Source of the DNA: Sugiyamaella lignohabitans
Taxonomy: Eukaryota > Ascomycota > Dipodascomycetes > Dipodascales > Trichomonascaceae
Reading direction: 5' to 3'
Length of the DNA: 64,000 nucleotides
Assembly (NCBI RefSeq): GCF_001640025.1
Contig: NC_031673.1
Coordinates: 1,178,001 to 1,242,000 of the forward strand
The position numbers and the translations under genes were made by a program. Below the pieces are notes generated by a model. The model was not told the origin of the DNA. It searched no databases and worked only from the letters and a program-made list of their open reading frames with translations. The first letter of the stretch is position 1, and every line of letters starts with the position of its first letter. Shown here piece after piece: positions 19,648-30,182 of the stretch.

Positions 19648-21897
19648 CAGGGCCCAGTAACTAGTCAGGGCCCTTTTCCTGGCGTGAATAATGGGTCTGC
19701 CAGTGGTCCTGGAGCTGGTCCTGGTCCTAGTTCTGGCATTGGACCTAGTGGTTCGGGTACAGGCACGGGTCTTGGTCCTCCTAATTCTAATGGATCGGGT
19801 CAAATTCCAGGACCAGGTCCAGGTCCACAACAACAGTTTGCAGCAGCTCATGTGAATAACGCTGCAGTGGCCGCAGCAGCTGCTCATAACTCACCCATAC
19901 CAGGACATTTGAATCCAGGGTCAGGTGGTTCTGGACCTCCAACAACTGGAGTCGGAGCTCCCGGTGTCCCAGGTAATAATTTACAAGCACAAATAGCACA
20001 GCAACAAATGCAAGCCCAATTTTTGGCACTACAACGACAGCAAGCGCAACAAGCAGCAGCTGCTGCTGCCCAAGGAGCTGGTGGTGAACACCAGATCCCT
20101 GTAAATTTACAACAACAAGCATTACAAAGACAACAACAACAACAGCAACAGCAACAACAACAACAACAATTTCAGCTGCGACAGCTGGCACAAGCCCAAG
20201 CCCAAGCTCAAGCTCAAGCACAGGCCCAAGCACAGGCCCAAGCTCAGGCACAAGCTCAGGCTCAGGCTCAGGCTCAAGCACAAGCTCAGGCTCAAGCACA
20301 GGCACAAGCCCAAGCTCAAGCCCAAGCTCATGGACAAACCCCATTACCTACAGGAACCAACACACCAGCAGCATCAGTAGGAGCTCGAGGGAGCCCCCAA
20401 ACATCCAATTTACCCTCTCAACAGGCAGCAGCAGCCGCTGCACTCCATCAGCGAGCAGTTCAGACTGCAGCACTTCATAGTCAACAACAGCATCAACAAA
20501 GTATACAAAACCCCCAAAATCAGGCTAATCCAGCCAATCCTCAAAACCAACCAACTCCTCAAAATGCCCAAAATACACCGAATCCACAATCATCACAGTC
20601 GGGACAGGCCACTCCTGCTCCACAAACCGCCAATCCTTCTATACCGTCAACTCCGGGCACTATTCCAGCTGGGGTGTCTGTAGCAGACTGGAACGCTTCG
20701 TTAGTAGCAGCTGCAGCCGCTGCTAATAGCACTGCCAAGCCTGTGGCAGGAAGTGCAGTGATTCGGTTATTACATTTTGCAGAACTAGTAGGGTCAGTTG
20801 GAGACCAGACACATGATATCGAGTTTTGGCGGCGATTGGTGGCGGAATTTTTTTCTGAAAATGCCATGCTTAAATTGTCATTAAGCACGGGAAAGGAAAC
20901 AAAGCATTTTGATGTACCATATCAGATAATCCCTAGATTTTTCCACACTTTTATCCAGTCTGGAGTGCGTCGTATTCAAGTAAATCTAGAAAACCCTCGT
21001 GAATACTTCAGTAGCAACAGTGACCATTTTGTCGACTGTTCAAGGTGCTCCATATGTTACTGGTTTGAGGATGGCACCCTGGTTACTTGCAGATGTCCGA
21101 CTAGGATCTTATTAAATCCAGCACTTAAAATAGAATGGTTAGAACAGCAAAATCTCGAACATTCAGAGTTCATCAATCGCCAGGCTCTCATGACGTCGTT
21201 TACCAACCCTGGTCCTGGTAGTAGCCAAGGAGATGCCCGGTTTGTCAAGCTAGCGCCTACAAAGGTCACTCCATTTGGTGTAACCAGCTCAGTCGTTCGA
21301 TTTTTGGAAGTTTCAGAAACAATTTCTCATATGCGTGACCTAATGAGCTTTTCGGTTCAACCACAGGCTGGCGGTCCCTTAAAAGCTCTGGAGGCATTGG
21401 CTAGAGCGTTGCAAAGTAGAGATGCATCTAACCCAGCTGCTCAGGTTCAAGCCCAGGCTCAAGCTCGTGTACAACAAGCCCAGGCTCAAGCACAAGCCCA
21501 AGCCCAGGCACAGGCACAAGCACAGGTTCAAGCTCAAGCGCAAGCTCAAGCTCATGCTCGAGCTCAGGCAGCAGCAGCAGCTGCTGCTGGCGGGGCTGCT
21601 CAAAATCTAATCAATGGAGGAAAGTTACCTTTTAATGGTGGCCCCATGATGATACCAAATGGAGCTAATACGGCAACTGGCGATATGAATGCCCCTCAAG
21701 GTTCAATGTCACCACATACTTTTGTACCTCCAGGGACACCCATTCCCGGCCCTAATGCAACTCCTACGATGTCTGCTAAGAACCCTCCTCGACCTGTAGC
21801 CAGCCCTCGTGCAGCTAAGAGACGGAGACCTAGTGCTGTTAAAGGCGAAGCGGAGTCACCTGCTCTCAAGCAAAGTCCAACGTCACGGAAAAAGTAG
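19435..21897 (+). CDS. MFG1: LIM-domain-binding regulator, Mfg1/Adn1-like
   Basis: An 820-residue nuclear regulator. The conserved LIM-binding (Ldb1/SEUSS) domain spans about residues 440-620: VIRLLHFAELVG, IEFWRRLVAEFFSENAMLKLSL, YQIIPRFFHTFIQSGVRRIQV and a CSRCSICYWFEDGTLVTCRC segment. Yeast and Candida Mfg1 act with Flo8 and Mss11 to switch on filamentous growth genes; S. pombe Adn1 is related. The domain is flanked by low complexity: 20 Gln (19591-19650), another Gln block (20128-20169), a long Gln-Ala dipeptide tract (about 20189-20330) and a second QA tract (about 21440-21560). The C-terminus is basic (AAKRRRPS), a likely nuclear localisation signal. The frame begins at a TTG one codon earlier; ATG at 19435 is used, with another ATG next to it. 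Confidence 0.8.
20189..20331 (+). repeat. hexanucleotide coding repeat encoding (Gln-Ala)n
   Basis: A run of CA(A/G)GC(C/T/A) units giving about 24 QA dipeptides without interruption. A related but less regular block is at about 21440-21560. Third positions vary, so slippage has been followed by synonymous drift, or the peptide is maintained. Confidence 0.85.
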
Positions 21898-22571
21898 CCT
21901 GTCTTATTTTTATGTTTTTTTGTTTGCTTTGTTAGCAACTTTTAATATACATTATCATGCCCCATACAATCAGCTATATATACTGTAACTGGAGAACCAG
22001 CCAAGGGCTAAAGTTTGACATAGACCTTGACTCTCCTTAACACTTATAGAAGAAAGGCCTTTCTATGGCAGCTTTCTATCGAGCTGACCTATCGCAAGTG
22101 GTAGTTTCCTTGTTAAAACGATGATAATATAATTGAATAATGCATTTTTATTCGCGATAATGAGCAATTTCAGGGGTAGGTGCAGGGGCTGATTGATGTT
22201 TGGAGTAGCATGCAAACCCCTGATTACGGCAGGATTTCAACGGCTGATTGCAGTTGGTTCTCCCAAAGACACTATTAAACCCAGATCTGTAGCCATAGAA
22301 TTGGTCGGGATTCTAAAAAGGATGTATTCATTTGCCGAGCCAAACAGTGGGCGTACCCGAATCTGGTTAAGGTCTAAGTGGGGTGATATGACAGACGCTC
22401 ACTCGCTCACTCGACCCCGCACTTTTTAAATATATACTCCGCAGGTGCATGTCTAACTAAAAGTTTATCCCTTAACAATATTAAAGATTTTTGATCCTAA
22501 TCTTTTTTAAATTTACTATTAACGTTGTTGTTCAATAACTCACAGTGCCTGAATTTTTATTTTCTAAGAAC
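21898..22571. other. intergenic, MFG1-like to sterol desaturase-like gene
   Basis: Both neighbours are on the plus strand. A TATATA box at 22431-22436, about 135 bp before the downstream ATG, follows a GC-richer segment. A 78-codon frame (22193-22429) lies within the promoter and is judged spurious. Confidence 0.5.
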
Positions 22572-23423
22572 ATGGGTAACGCTTCTGAATTTACTGATAC
22601 TTATCAGAATATTTGGCACTCGTTGAATTCTGTTTCCCTGCCAAGTACTCTTTCGGTGCCGCTATCTTTAAAATGGAACAGGATTACGAATACATACACA
22701 GAGCCACAAATTGAACTTGTAGGCACCTTAGCTGTACAGGTACTTTGCTTCTGGCTCCCTTGTTTAATATATTGGATGTTAGATGAGTTTGCTCCATCGA
22801 TTGCAGCGCGCCACAAGATTCAACCAGCGCCCGCTCAACCGACGAGTAAAGATTATTGGATCTGCTTTGCTAGAGTTCTCAAGAATCAACTAATATCTAT
22901 AGCTCTTCAGGTAGGTGGTCTAACCTTGTCAGGAGTCACCGGAAAACCTAGTACTTTGGTTATTAATGGGGAAATCCCCACTATTGCAGTAGTTGTCCGA
23001 GACTTAATTCTATCAGTACTACTGCGAGAGGTGTTTTTTTATTATTCTCATCGTCTTTTCCACCATCCAAAACTGTATGCTCCTGTCCACAAACTTCATC
23101 ATAAGTTCACTGCCCCTATGGCGCTCTCCGCTCAGTATGCACATCTATCAGAGCATATTATCTGTAATACTCTTCCTATCCTACTTCCTGCAGTTATTCT
23201 CAAGTCACACATTATCACTTTCTGGATATTTTTAGGTTCTCAATTACTCGAAACAACTACAGTACATAGTGGTTATGATTTTTTTGGTGGCTTAGCCAGA
23301 AAGCATGATCTCCACCACGAAAAGTTTCTGATCAACTTTGGTGCCATTGGTTTACTAGATTGGCTTCATCAGACTGACGGTACAAGCCGTCGTGTAGTAT
23401 CAAAATCCGTCAAGACGAAGTAA
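22572..23423 (+). CDS. fatty acid hydroxylase superfamily, C4-methylsterol oxidase-like
   Basis: A 283-residue membrane di-iron oxygenase. The His clusters are HRLFHH (about 163-168), HKLHH (about 178-182) and HDLHH (about 249-253). Between them SAQYAHLSEHI and HSGYDF closely match the Erg25 family (SAEYAHPAE, HSGYDFP). Hydrophobic segments at about 50-75, 110-130, 140-155 and 205-235 fit an ER membrane protein. Erg25 itself is about 310 residues with a Lys-rich ER-retrieval tail. Here the tail (VSKSVKTK) is basic but not a clear KKxx. The N-terminus is also divergent, so this is probably a paralogue of Erg25, possibly another sterol or lipid oxidase. The frame begins earlier at a GTG; ATG at 22572 is used. 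Confidence 0.75.
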   Translation: MGNASEFTDTYQNIWHSLNSVSLPSTLSVPLSLKWNRITNTYTEPQIELVGTLAVQVLCFWLPCLIYWMLDEFAPSIAARHKIQPAPAQPTSKDYWICFARVLKNQLISIALQVGGLTLSGVTGKPSTLVINGEIPTIAVVVRDLILSVLLREVFFYYSHRLFHHPKLYAPVHKLHHKFTAPMALSAQYAHLSEHIICNTLPILLPAVILKSHIITFWIFLGSQLLETTTVHSGYDFFGGLARKHDLHHEKFLINFGAIGLLDWLHQTDGTSRRVVSKSVKTK

Positions 23424-23848
23424 TTGGGTAATGAAGGTTGTATGTATTTTATGTAATAGAAAATGAACTTTTTACGGGTTTATACCAAATACCTGACAGA
23501 TTCTATCACTTTTGGCGCAACATCTAGTACGACCAATCGGGTAATTTCAGGGGCCCAACTTGCGGCTTGGACGTCTTCGACCAAGCAATAAAAGAACTGA
23601 CTTTTGCTTCATTTTATATACAAAAACACATTGGAAGATTCGTTATTCATCCTTTATCTAAAAGATTTCTCAAGTATTAAAAGATGGGGACATAATATTT
23701 TGACACAAATAGTGTAGTCAGTCAGAGACGGGTTATCTTGAAGATCAGCCGCTCGATGCCAGACTGAGGCTGAAAAATATTTTGTGCCGATCTCTACTAA
23801 TTATTTTATATCTTGTCTGGATAAACAACCGTCAAAGCAGTTTTCAAA
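23424..23848. other. intergenic upstream of NOC4
   Basis: A 425-bp spacer between two plus-strand genes. GAAAAATATTTT (near 23771-23782) resembles the rRNA-processing element of yeast ribosome-biogenesis promoters (A/T-rich AAAAWTTTT type), which suits NOC4. I see no clear PAC motif. Confidence 0.35.
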
Positions 23849-25513
23849 ATGAAAAGATCGGGAAATGACAATAGCGGAGCTAAGACAAAGAAATCCAAAT
23901 CTTCCAGCACGGTGGAGACCGGTCTAAGTGAATCAGAAATTACTGCTTTGCAGGAATCTATCCTGAGCTCACCAAAGAACTACAATGAAATTGCGAAGCT
24001 GATTGATATTGTCCGGGATAACAGCATTAAAACATCATGTCGCCATTCAGCATCAGCAGCTTTATTAAAAATATTTGGGAAATTGTCCAAAAAAGGATCT
24101 CTTAAAAAATCTGGAGTAGTCGGAGCCAGCGAACAAGTTGCAATTTGGCTGAATCAAAGATTCATCCAGTTTAAAGAGCTGCTGTTAAATAACCTTAGCG
24201 GTGCCTCTGGTTCTACAAATTCTCCTTCTTTGGCTGTTTCAGCTCTCACAATTCTTTTAAAGGTATTCAGTGTTGTTGAACATAAGTATTTGACCCCTTC
24301 GACCGAGTACTACTACCCCAAACAGACTTACAGCGATATTATCTCTAGTATTGTCCTGTCCTCACTGCCGTCTGCCGTTATCGATGTCGTATTAGAAGAG
24401 TTTGTTAAAAACTATCTCATGATTTATGATGACTTACGATACTACTTTTACACAGAGCTGGCTGCTATACTGAGTAAAGAACTGGAGACGGAGAAGAAGG
24501 GTGGGTACGATTCACCTCCATTTAACGGGGTTCCAAAAACCGTTGTTTCCCGCAGAGTAATTTCCACTCTTCAATCTATTTCTAAATTCCCAAAAACTGA
24601 TGAGGAAATCGAGAACTTTTTCTTGTCAAAGCCTCAATTTTCAAAGTCATCGCTTAAATCAGGCACCCCTCTAAAACTGTCGAGTCACAAAATCGCCTTT
24701 CAAAAGGCTTGGTTGGCTGGTCTGCGACTTCCTCAATCAAGTTCTCAATACAAGGAAGTTCTAAATATCCTTCACCAAAGAATCATTCCTAATATGCAAA
24801 AACCCCAGTTGTTAATGGACTTTCTTACAGACTCGTACAATGCAGGCGGACCAGTGGCCCTATTAGCACTAAATGGTCTCTTCGTACTGATGCAACAATA
24901 CAACTTAGACTATCCAAACTTCTTTACCAAACTCTACTCCCTCTTTGATGGATCTATCATGCATGCAAAACACAGATCAAGATTTTTCCGCCTTGTTGAT
25001 CTATTTCTCTCATCTACGCACTTGCCAGCCACTATCTGTGCTTCATTTATCAAAAAAATGGCTAGACTTGGTTTGACAGCTCCTCCAGCAGCAGTAGTAA
25101 CTATCATTCCGTTTATTTATAATCAGTTGAAAAGACATCCTTCTTGCATGAAGATGATTCACAGACCAGAGATCGATGGCGAGTTTAGTGATCCCTTTGA
25201 CCCAACTGAGTCTGATCCTCTCCTTACGAATGCTTTTGATTCATCTTTGTGGGAGTTAGAGGTTCTTCAAACTCACTATCATCCCAACGTGTCTACTTTG
25301 GCAAAGATAATGTCACAACCATTCCGTAAACCCCAGTACCTACTAGAAGATTTTCTTGATCATTCTTATAAGACTCTATTTGATGCTGAAAAGACACGTA
25401 GAGTGAAAGCTGCTCTACCTGCTCTTGAATACGAGTCATTTGATTCTGTGTTTGTTAATCCTGAAATTAACACAGGCGCTTCTACATATATGGTTGGGTG
25501 GAGTTTTGCATAG
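23849..25513 (+). CDS. NOC4: Noc4, 40S ribosome-biogenesis factor (CBF/Mak21 family)
   Basis: A 554-residue nucleolar protein. The N-terminus is basic with KTKKSKSS, a likely nuclear/nucleolar signal. Helical repeats follow, and the C-terminal CBF/Mak21 domain (about residues 325-450) shows GGPVALLALNGLFVLMQQYNLDYPNF, LYSLFDGS and KHRSRFFRLVDLFLSSTHLP, with AAFIKKMARL-type helix after. Noc4 pairs with Nop14 in the small-subunit processome and is needed for 40S export. The length matches yeast Noc4 (552). It ends about 155 bp from TPC1, with which it converges. Confidence 0.92.
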   Translation: MKRSGNDNSGAKTKKSKSSSTVETGLSESEITALQESILSSPKNYNEIAKLIDIVRDNSIKTSCRHSASAALLKIFGKLSKKGSLKKSGVVGASEQVAIWLNQRFIQFKELLLNNLSGASGSTNSPSLAVSALTILLKVFSVVEHKYLTPSTEYYYPKQTYSDIISSIVLSSLPSAVIDVVLEEFVKNYLMIYDDLRYYFYTELAAILSKELETEKKGGYDSPPFNGVPKTVVSRRVISTLQSISKFPKTDEEIENFFLSKPQFSKSSLKSGTPLKLSSHKIAFQKAWLAGLRLPQSSSQYKEVLNILHQRIIPNMQKPQLLMDFLTDSYNAGGPVALLALNGLFVLMQQYNLDYPNFFTKLYSLFDGSIMHAKHRSRFFRLVDLFLSSTHLPATICASFIKKMARLGLTAPPAAVVTIIPFIYNQLKRHPSCMKMIHRPEIDGEFSDPFDPTESDPLLTNAFDSSLWELEVLQTHYHPNVSTLAKIMSQPFRKPQYLLEDFLDHSYKTLFDAEKTRRVKAALPALEYESFDSVFVNPEINTGASTYMVGWSFA

Positions 25514-25668
25514 CTTGATATAGTTATATATCTGTTTTGTTAAATAGAAAATATTTAAAATATTCCTACCGCTTATTAAAGAGATACGAATACTTCCCAG
25601 TGTAAGAAAGAAAATGCAAACTTTTATTATCATGGCAGGTCATTATATATTTACAGATGTCGGACGGT

Positions 25669-26712
25669 TTAAAAAGAATCAGTAGCTGTTTGATTATTTG
25701 AGAAATATCTCATAACTTTTAGCGAATTCTCAAACGTCCAAATGGTCACGGCACTAGAAGGGCCACTTTTTAGTAACGAGATCAGGAACCCTTTATAGAG
25801 TCCACGAGCTCCTTCATGGATCACAATATGTTTTGCACACTTGAACAGATTTCCTGGGTATATTGGGATATCGGTACGACGGCCATAAGACGGTCCTTGC
25901 ACTTGTAGTCGCTTTCTGATTACATCTAGTGGAAAAACGCATCCTTTACTGAAAACGCCTGCAATAAATCCAGCAGTCGCTTCAGGTGCTGGTAATATGG
26001 AGTCAAGATTGCTGGCATTCATTAATCGTCGCGTTTCTTCGTACGTTACGAAAAAAATGCCCATGTTCGGTATCAATGAAAGCAACGTAGGACTTAATCC
26101 TCTATAAAACCCTTTTGCACCTTCGATACGAGCAATACTTCTTACTGATTCAAGAATCGATGAACGTTGCTTAGAAGAATCGGCCGCAAAACGGGTTCTA
26201 AGCAGATCTAAAGGGTACGTTAAGCAAGTGGCAGCAGTGCCTGCAAGAGATCCGGAAATCAACAGCTTCGGTGTTTCCCCGAGCCAGTGGACATCGTCAT
26301 TTAAGAACTTGCTGACGGATTTATAGGTTGTAAACTGAATTGCTCCGTACAGAACGTACATTACTTCAGCTGGTACGTTTCCTTTCCAAAACACCTTAAC
26401 GCCTTCCTTCTGATAAATATCTTTCACTGTTTTAAATATAGTTTCACCTGGAACTGCAGTGATACCAGCAGGACCCAGTGGTAACCTTTTTATCTGGAGC
26501 TGAAGCCTGATCTTAACAACATCTAACGGTGATATAACAAATCTAGACACTAATCCAGCCGATCCACCACATACGATAGACTCTAATCGGGATATTTCGA
26601 CAGCGCTATTCAAATGGTCTTCATGTTTGCGTTTTCTTGAGCTATGTGGTATGCTTTTGGCCTCTTCTTCTCCCAAGCTTGATGATGTAGCTATGGGTGG
26701 TACAGTCGCCAT
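25669..26712 (-). CDS. TPC1: mitochondrial thiamine pyrophosphate carrier, Tpc1-like
   Basis: A 347-residue mitochondrial carrier (SLC25). It has three repeats, each with a signature: PLDVVKIRLQ, PLDLLRTRFA and PLDVIRKRLQ. Segments such as FWKGNVPAEVMYVLYGAIQFTTYKS follow the Tpc1 group (GNIPGxxLYVxYGxxQFxxY). Tpc1 brings thiamine pyrophosphate into the matrix for pyruvate and ketoglutarate dehydrogenases. The first 40 residues form a polar extension with KRKHEDH, somewhat longer than in yeast Tpc1. ATG at 26712. Confidence 0.85.
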   Translation of the reverse strand: MATVPPIATSSSLGEEEAKSIPHSSRKRKHEDHLNSAVEISRLESIVCGGSAGLVSRFVISPLDVVKIRLQLQIKRLPLGPAGITAVPGETIFKTVKDIYQKEGVKVFWKGNVPAEVMYVLYGAIQFTTYKSVSKFLNDDVHWLGETPKLLISGSLAGTAATCLTYPLDLLRTRFAADSSKQRSSILESVRSIARIEGAKGFYRGLSPTLLSLIPNMGIFFVTYEETRRLMNASNLDSILPAPEATAGFIAGVFSKGCVFPLDVIRKRLQVQGPSYGRRTDIPIYPGNLFKCAKHIVIHEGARGLYKGFLISLLKSGPSSAVTIWTFENSLKVMRYFSNNQTATDSF

Positions 26713-27499
26713 TTTCTTACTATTACTGAACTATTTATTTCTTTTCCCAGGATTGAGAATAATTGAGAATACGATATTGCTTACTTAAATTTCAAACGGC
26801 TGTCAATATTTTTTTGTCGATCAAACGCAAGTCAGCTAGATGTAAATAAACCAATAATCTCTACTTTCATCAATGGACACAAACAGAATCAAAAGCTGTC
26901 TAGACAACGATATTGGCACTGAAACCATAGCGAGGTTAGCATACTTATTATGCTTGGAAAAGACTTGTGAACTAATATGAAGATATTAGACACTCGTGAC
27001 GACCCTGCGGTGCTGACCCTGCATCTAAACTATGCGTAAATATCAGGTGACATCCAGAGCTTTTTGACTGAACTCAGCAATATTCCTAGGCCATTCGTAG
27101 CTATCAAGCGAGCACCACTTTCAAATATCAACGAACATATGTAATGGATACCTCCTTTTTGATTGGAGGCCTTTTTTGTAGTAGAAAAAAATCATGAACA
27201 ATTGCGTTTGCACCGGTATTATCACCAAATGCGATCATCAGCTACATATACCCCTTATTGAGTACATCAAGGATTTACTACAAAACGACAGGGGCTGCTG
27301 CGTTCGACTTTCAGTACGACTACTTTCATTGGAATAGTTCGCGCCATTTTTTCTAAAAGATTACTAATAACACAAATCTATGTGAGACAAGAATTGCCAT
27401 TGAGAGTATATTTTGAGACAGCGGGTGGTAATCTTATATGGAGAGTAATTTGACTTCTAGGAATGTGTTATGAAAGGTGTTGGAAAGGCACATTTTTGA
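26713..27499. other. divergent promoter region of TPC1 and SLP1
   Basis: A 787-bp AT-rich region between divergent genes. I see no strong repeat, RNA gene or clear factor site. Weak A and T runs occur near 27185 and 27508. Confidence 0.45.
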
Positions 27500-30049
27500 A
27501 TGATATTTTTTTTTTGTATTTCGCCAAAGATGAATCTGAAATTGAGATATAAAAGACGCATTCGGAGTCTAGAAACTCTGGCGGGAATTTTGACTAGGTT
27601 GACAGCATTTAGTTTAGTTCTTGCGAATTCAGATGTTACAACTGCCGGCCAGGAAGGAAACACACTGGATTTCAACATTATCGGGAATCCAAATTTAAAT
27701 TCAGATCAGAATACTTACTCAACACTGGAGAAAGGAGACGCTTTGCTCGCTGAGTCACCTTCTTTGTCTCTACCTTCAAAAGGGTCGGAACTAGATGCAT
27801 CATTGCTGGCGGTCACGGACTCGGCTCCACAGTCAACGTCTACCATTCATATCTCAACTCAGATCAGAAGTTTGGATACGCAACAGGACTCCATAGCAAA
27901 TTTCTCTGTTCCCTCAAAATTGTCCGACATCAGCTATAGTCAATCTTCAACAGTATCGGTCTCCCCAGCTATTACACCATCCTCCTCTGCAACCAGCAGT
28001 ACCGATGAATCTACGACGCGTCGAACTGAACAGTTAATGGATGAAGAAATCGATCAATTTCTATCATTTGAAGAATGGAGAAAATTAAATCTTGAAAAAT
28101 CTGGGCAATCCGAGAAGGATCTAATTCCTCGGCAGCAACAGCAAAACGATCTACACCAAAATATGAAGCGCCCAGCACAATATGATGGCAACTTCATTGG
28201 GGACGAATTGGAAATAGAAATGGATCTATTTAAAAGATCATCTGATGGCAAAGAGTCTAATGATCCTAAATCAGAAGGAAAGCTGTATAAAACACGGTTT
28301 AATTACGCATCGTTTGACTGCGCTGCCACCATAGTGAAGTCAAACTCGCATGCAAAGGGTGTTAGCAACATCCTTAGCGAAAACAAAGACTCATACCTCA
28401 TAAATAAGTGTTCAGAATCGAACAAATTTTTCATTATTGAGCTCTGTCAAGATATACTTGTTGATCAAGTGTCTATGGCTAACTATGAATTCTTCTCATC
28501 TATGTTTCGAAGAATACGAATATCAGTTGCAGACCGGTTTCCGGCTCCAGAGTCGTCTTGGAAAGTTCTCGGTGAATTTGAAGCGCAAAGTGTGAGAGAT
28601 ATCCAGTCTTTTGACATCACCAACCCATTAATTTGGGCTCGATACCTTCGAGTCGAGGTGTTATCACACTGGGGACATGAATATTATTGCCCTGTATCGC
28701 TTGTTAGAGTTCACGGAACCACGATGATGGACGAATATAAGAACCAAGACGGAGCAGAGAGAGACAAGAAGGCCGATGATGATAGAGCAACACCGGTGGT
28801 AGATAATAAAAGTAATGCTGTATCGTTTCCAGAATCCTTACACTCGACTCTGAACCGATATTCTTCGCCAATTCCATCCTCCATAGATGATATTGTTTCC
28901 ACCACTAGTGTTTTCGTAGCGAAGACTTTGGAGCCCAATGCATATTCTATTGATTCGCTGTCACAATTGTCGTCTCCTGAGCCCTCCGTGGGTTCCGAGC
29001 ACAGGTCTGTTGAGGCTGTGGATCCAGATGAATCTAATAGTGGTATCTGTGAACCGGGCTATAAAAGCATCGAGAACACATATGATCAGCTTCGAGTCTT
29101 CTATCCTGGCCATTTAATATCACCTCTTGTGTTGAACGAATCTTGTCAATGGGATGACTATATGAATAACCATAGTATACAGTTACAAAATGGGAATGCG
29201 AGCAGTGATTCCATAATTCAAGCAAGTGAGTCGGTTGTCCAACATGATGTCACCACGCCAAGCACTCCAAAAACACAAGATTCTATTTATCAAACTATCA
29301 TGAAGAGACTTTCGTTGTTAGAATCAAATACCACCCTATCACTTCAGTATGTGGAAATGCAAAGTCAAAGTTTGAGAGAACTTCTGGTTAAAATTGAGAA
29401 GAGGCAGAGTACTAGGATTGAAAACTTTTTTGAAGAATTTAATCGAACTGTTACGGAACAAATAAGGTCCTTTCAATTTCAATACAGTCGCCTTTTGCTA
29501 TCAACTGTGGACGAAATGGAAGCCCAAAGACACCGTACAGAAGAGGATGTCTTGTCTTTGAGCACAAGATTGTCGCTGATAGCTGATGAACTGGTCTATC
29601 AAAAGAAACTAAGCATTGCACAAGCCGTGATTTTGTTGGTTGTGCTGATATTTGTTATTGCGACTAGAACTACTCCAATCGATTCCTCGCTGGCCATGGC
29701 TGTGCACGGGAACCAAGCTGGTATACGTGATCTCTGGAAGCTATCAAACAGCATGAGATCTCCGACGCGGGTTCTTTCACCAAAGCGCAACTTCGACCGG
29801 AGTCATCATCGGGTAGCTAGCACGAGCTCGGCCGAGTGGTACGATGAAGTTTACAGCGATCGTGACTATGAGAACACTGAGAATCTGACTCAACATTTGG
29901 CATCAAACAGCACAACTCCAAGGAATAAACATCGGCAGGTAAATGAGTTTCCCTTTCCCACATTTTCAAGTTCTCCTCGGCCTCGTAGTTTACAGGACAT
30001 GAACTTCAATGATTCAGAGACTGACAATGACACACTATCACCCAACTAA
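27500..30049 (+). CDS. SLP1: Slp1-like ER SUN-domain protein
   Basis: An 849-residue SUN-like protein of the ER. A hydrophobic signal sequence near the N-terminus (LAGILTRLTAFSLVLA) precedes a Ser/Thr-rich stretch. The acidic FLSFEEWRKLNL helix seen in this family is near residue 190. The SUN domain follows (about 263-405): FNYASFDCAATIVKSN, SNKFFIIELCQDILVDQVSMANYEFFSSMFRRI, ARYLRVEVLSHWGHEYYCPVSLVRVHG. A coiled-coil region (about 590-700) leads to one transmembrane helix (about 706-724) and a polar tail. In yeast, Slp1 and Emp65 protect unfolded proteins from degradation in the ER. The start is ambiguous: ATG 27500 or ATG 27530. The second gives a more typical signal peptide and avoids the T10 tract. 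Confidence 0.88.
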   Translation: MIFFFCISPKMNLKLRYKRRIRSLETLAGILTRLTAFSLVLANSDVTTAGQEGNTLDFNIIGNPNLNSDQNTYSTLEKGDALLAESPSLSLPSKGSELDASLLAVTDSAPQSTSTIHISTQIRSLDTQQDSIANFSVPSKLSDISYSQSSTVSVSPAITPSSSATSSTDESTTRRTEQLMDEEIDQFLSFEEWRKLNLEKSGQSEKDLIPRQQQQNDLHQNMKRPAQYDGNFIGDELEIEMDLFKRSSDGKESNDPKSEGKLYKTRFNYASFDCAATIVKSNSHAKGVSNILSENKDSYLINKCSESNKFFIIELCQDILVDQVSMANYEFFSSMFRRIRISVADRFPAPESSWKVLGEFEAQSVRDIQSFDITNPLIWARYLRVEVLSHWGHEYYCPVSLVRVHGTTMMDEYKNQDGAERDKKADDDRATPVVDNKSNAVSFPESLHSTLNRYSSPIPSSIDDIVSTTSVFVAKTLEPNAYSIDSLSQLSSPEPSVGSEHRSVEAVDPDESNSGICEPGYKSIENTYDQLRVFYPGHLISPLVLNESCQWDDYMNNHSIQLQNGNASSDSIIQASESVVQHDVTTPSTPKTQDSIYQTIMKRLSLLESNTTLSLQYVEMQSQSLRELLVKIEKRQSTRIENFFEEFNRTVTEQIRSFQFQYSRLLLSTVDEMEAQRHRTEEDVLSLSTRLSLIADELVYQKKLSIAQAVILLVVLIFVIATRTTPIDSSLAMAVHGNQAGIRDLWKLSNSMRSPTRVLSPKRNFDRSHHRVASTSSAEWYDEVYSDRDYENTENLTQHLASNSTTPRNKHRQVNEFPFPTFSSSPRPRSLQDMNFNDSETDNDTLSPN

Positions 30050-30182
30050 TTTTTTTGCATACGTAGTACATTTTTAAATTTTGCATTATCAGATACTATT
30101 TCTGCCTTGAAATACAAGGCTCTTGTATCAATTATTATTAGAATTTATTTTACATCTATGCCTTTATGTTGTATATATTTCT

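Noticed and set aside
19576..20344. Long Leu-rich minus-strand frames antisense to the MFG1-like gene
   Set aside because: They are the reverse reading of the Gln and Gln-Ala repeats; low-complexity repeats leave all frames open.
22193..22429. 78-codon frame before the sterol desaturase-like gene
   Set aside because: It ends at the TATA region of that gene and has no protein character that I recognise.
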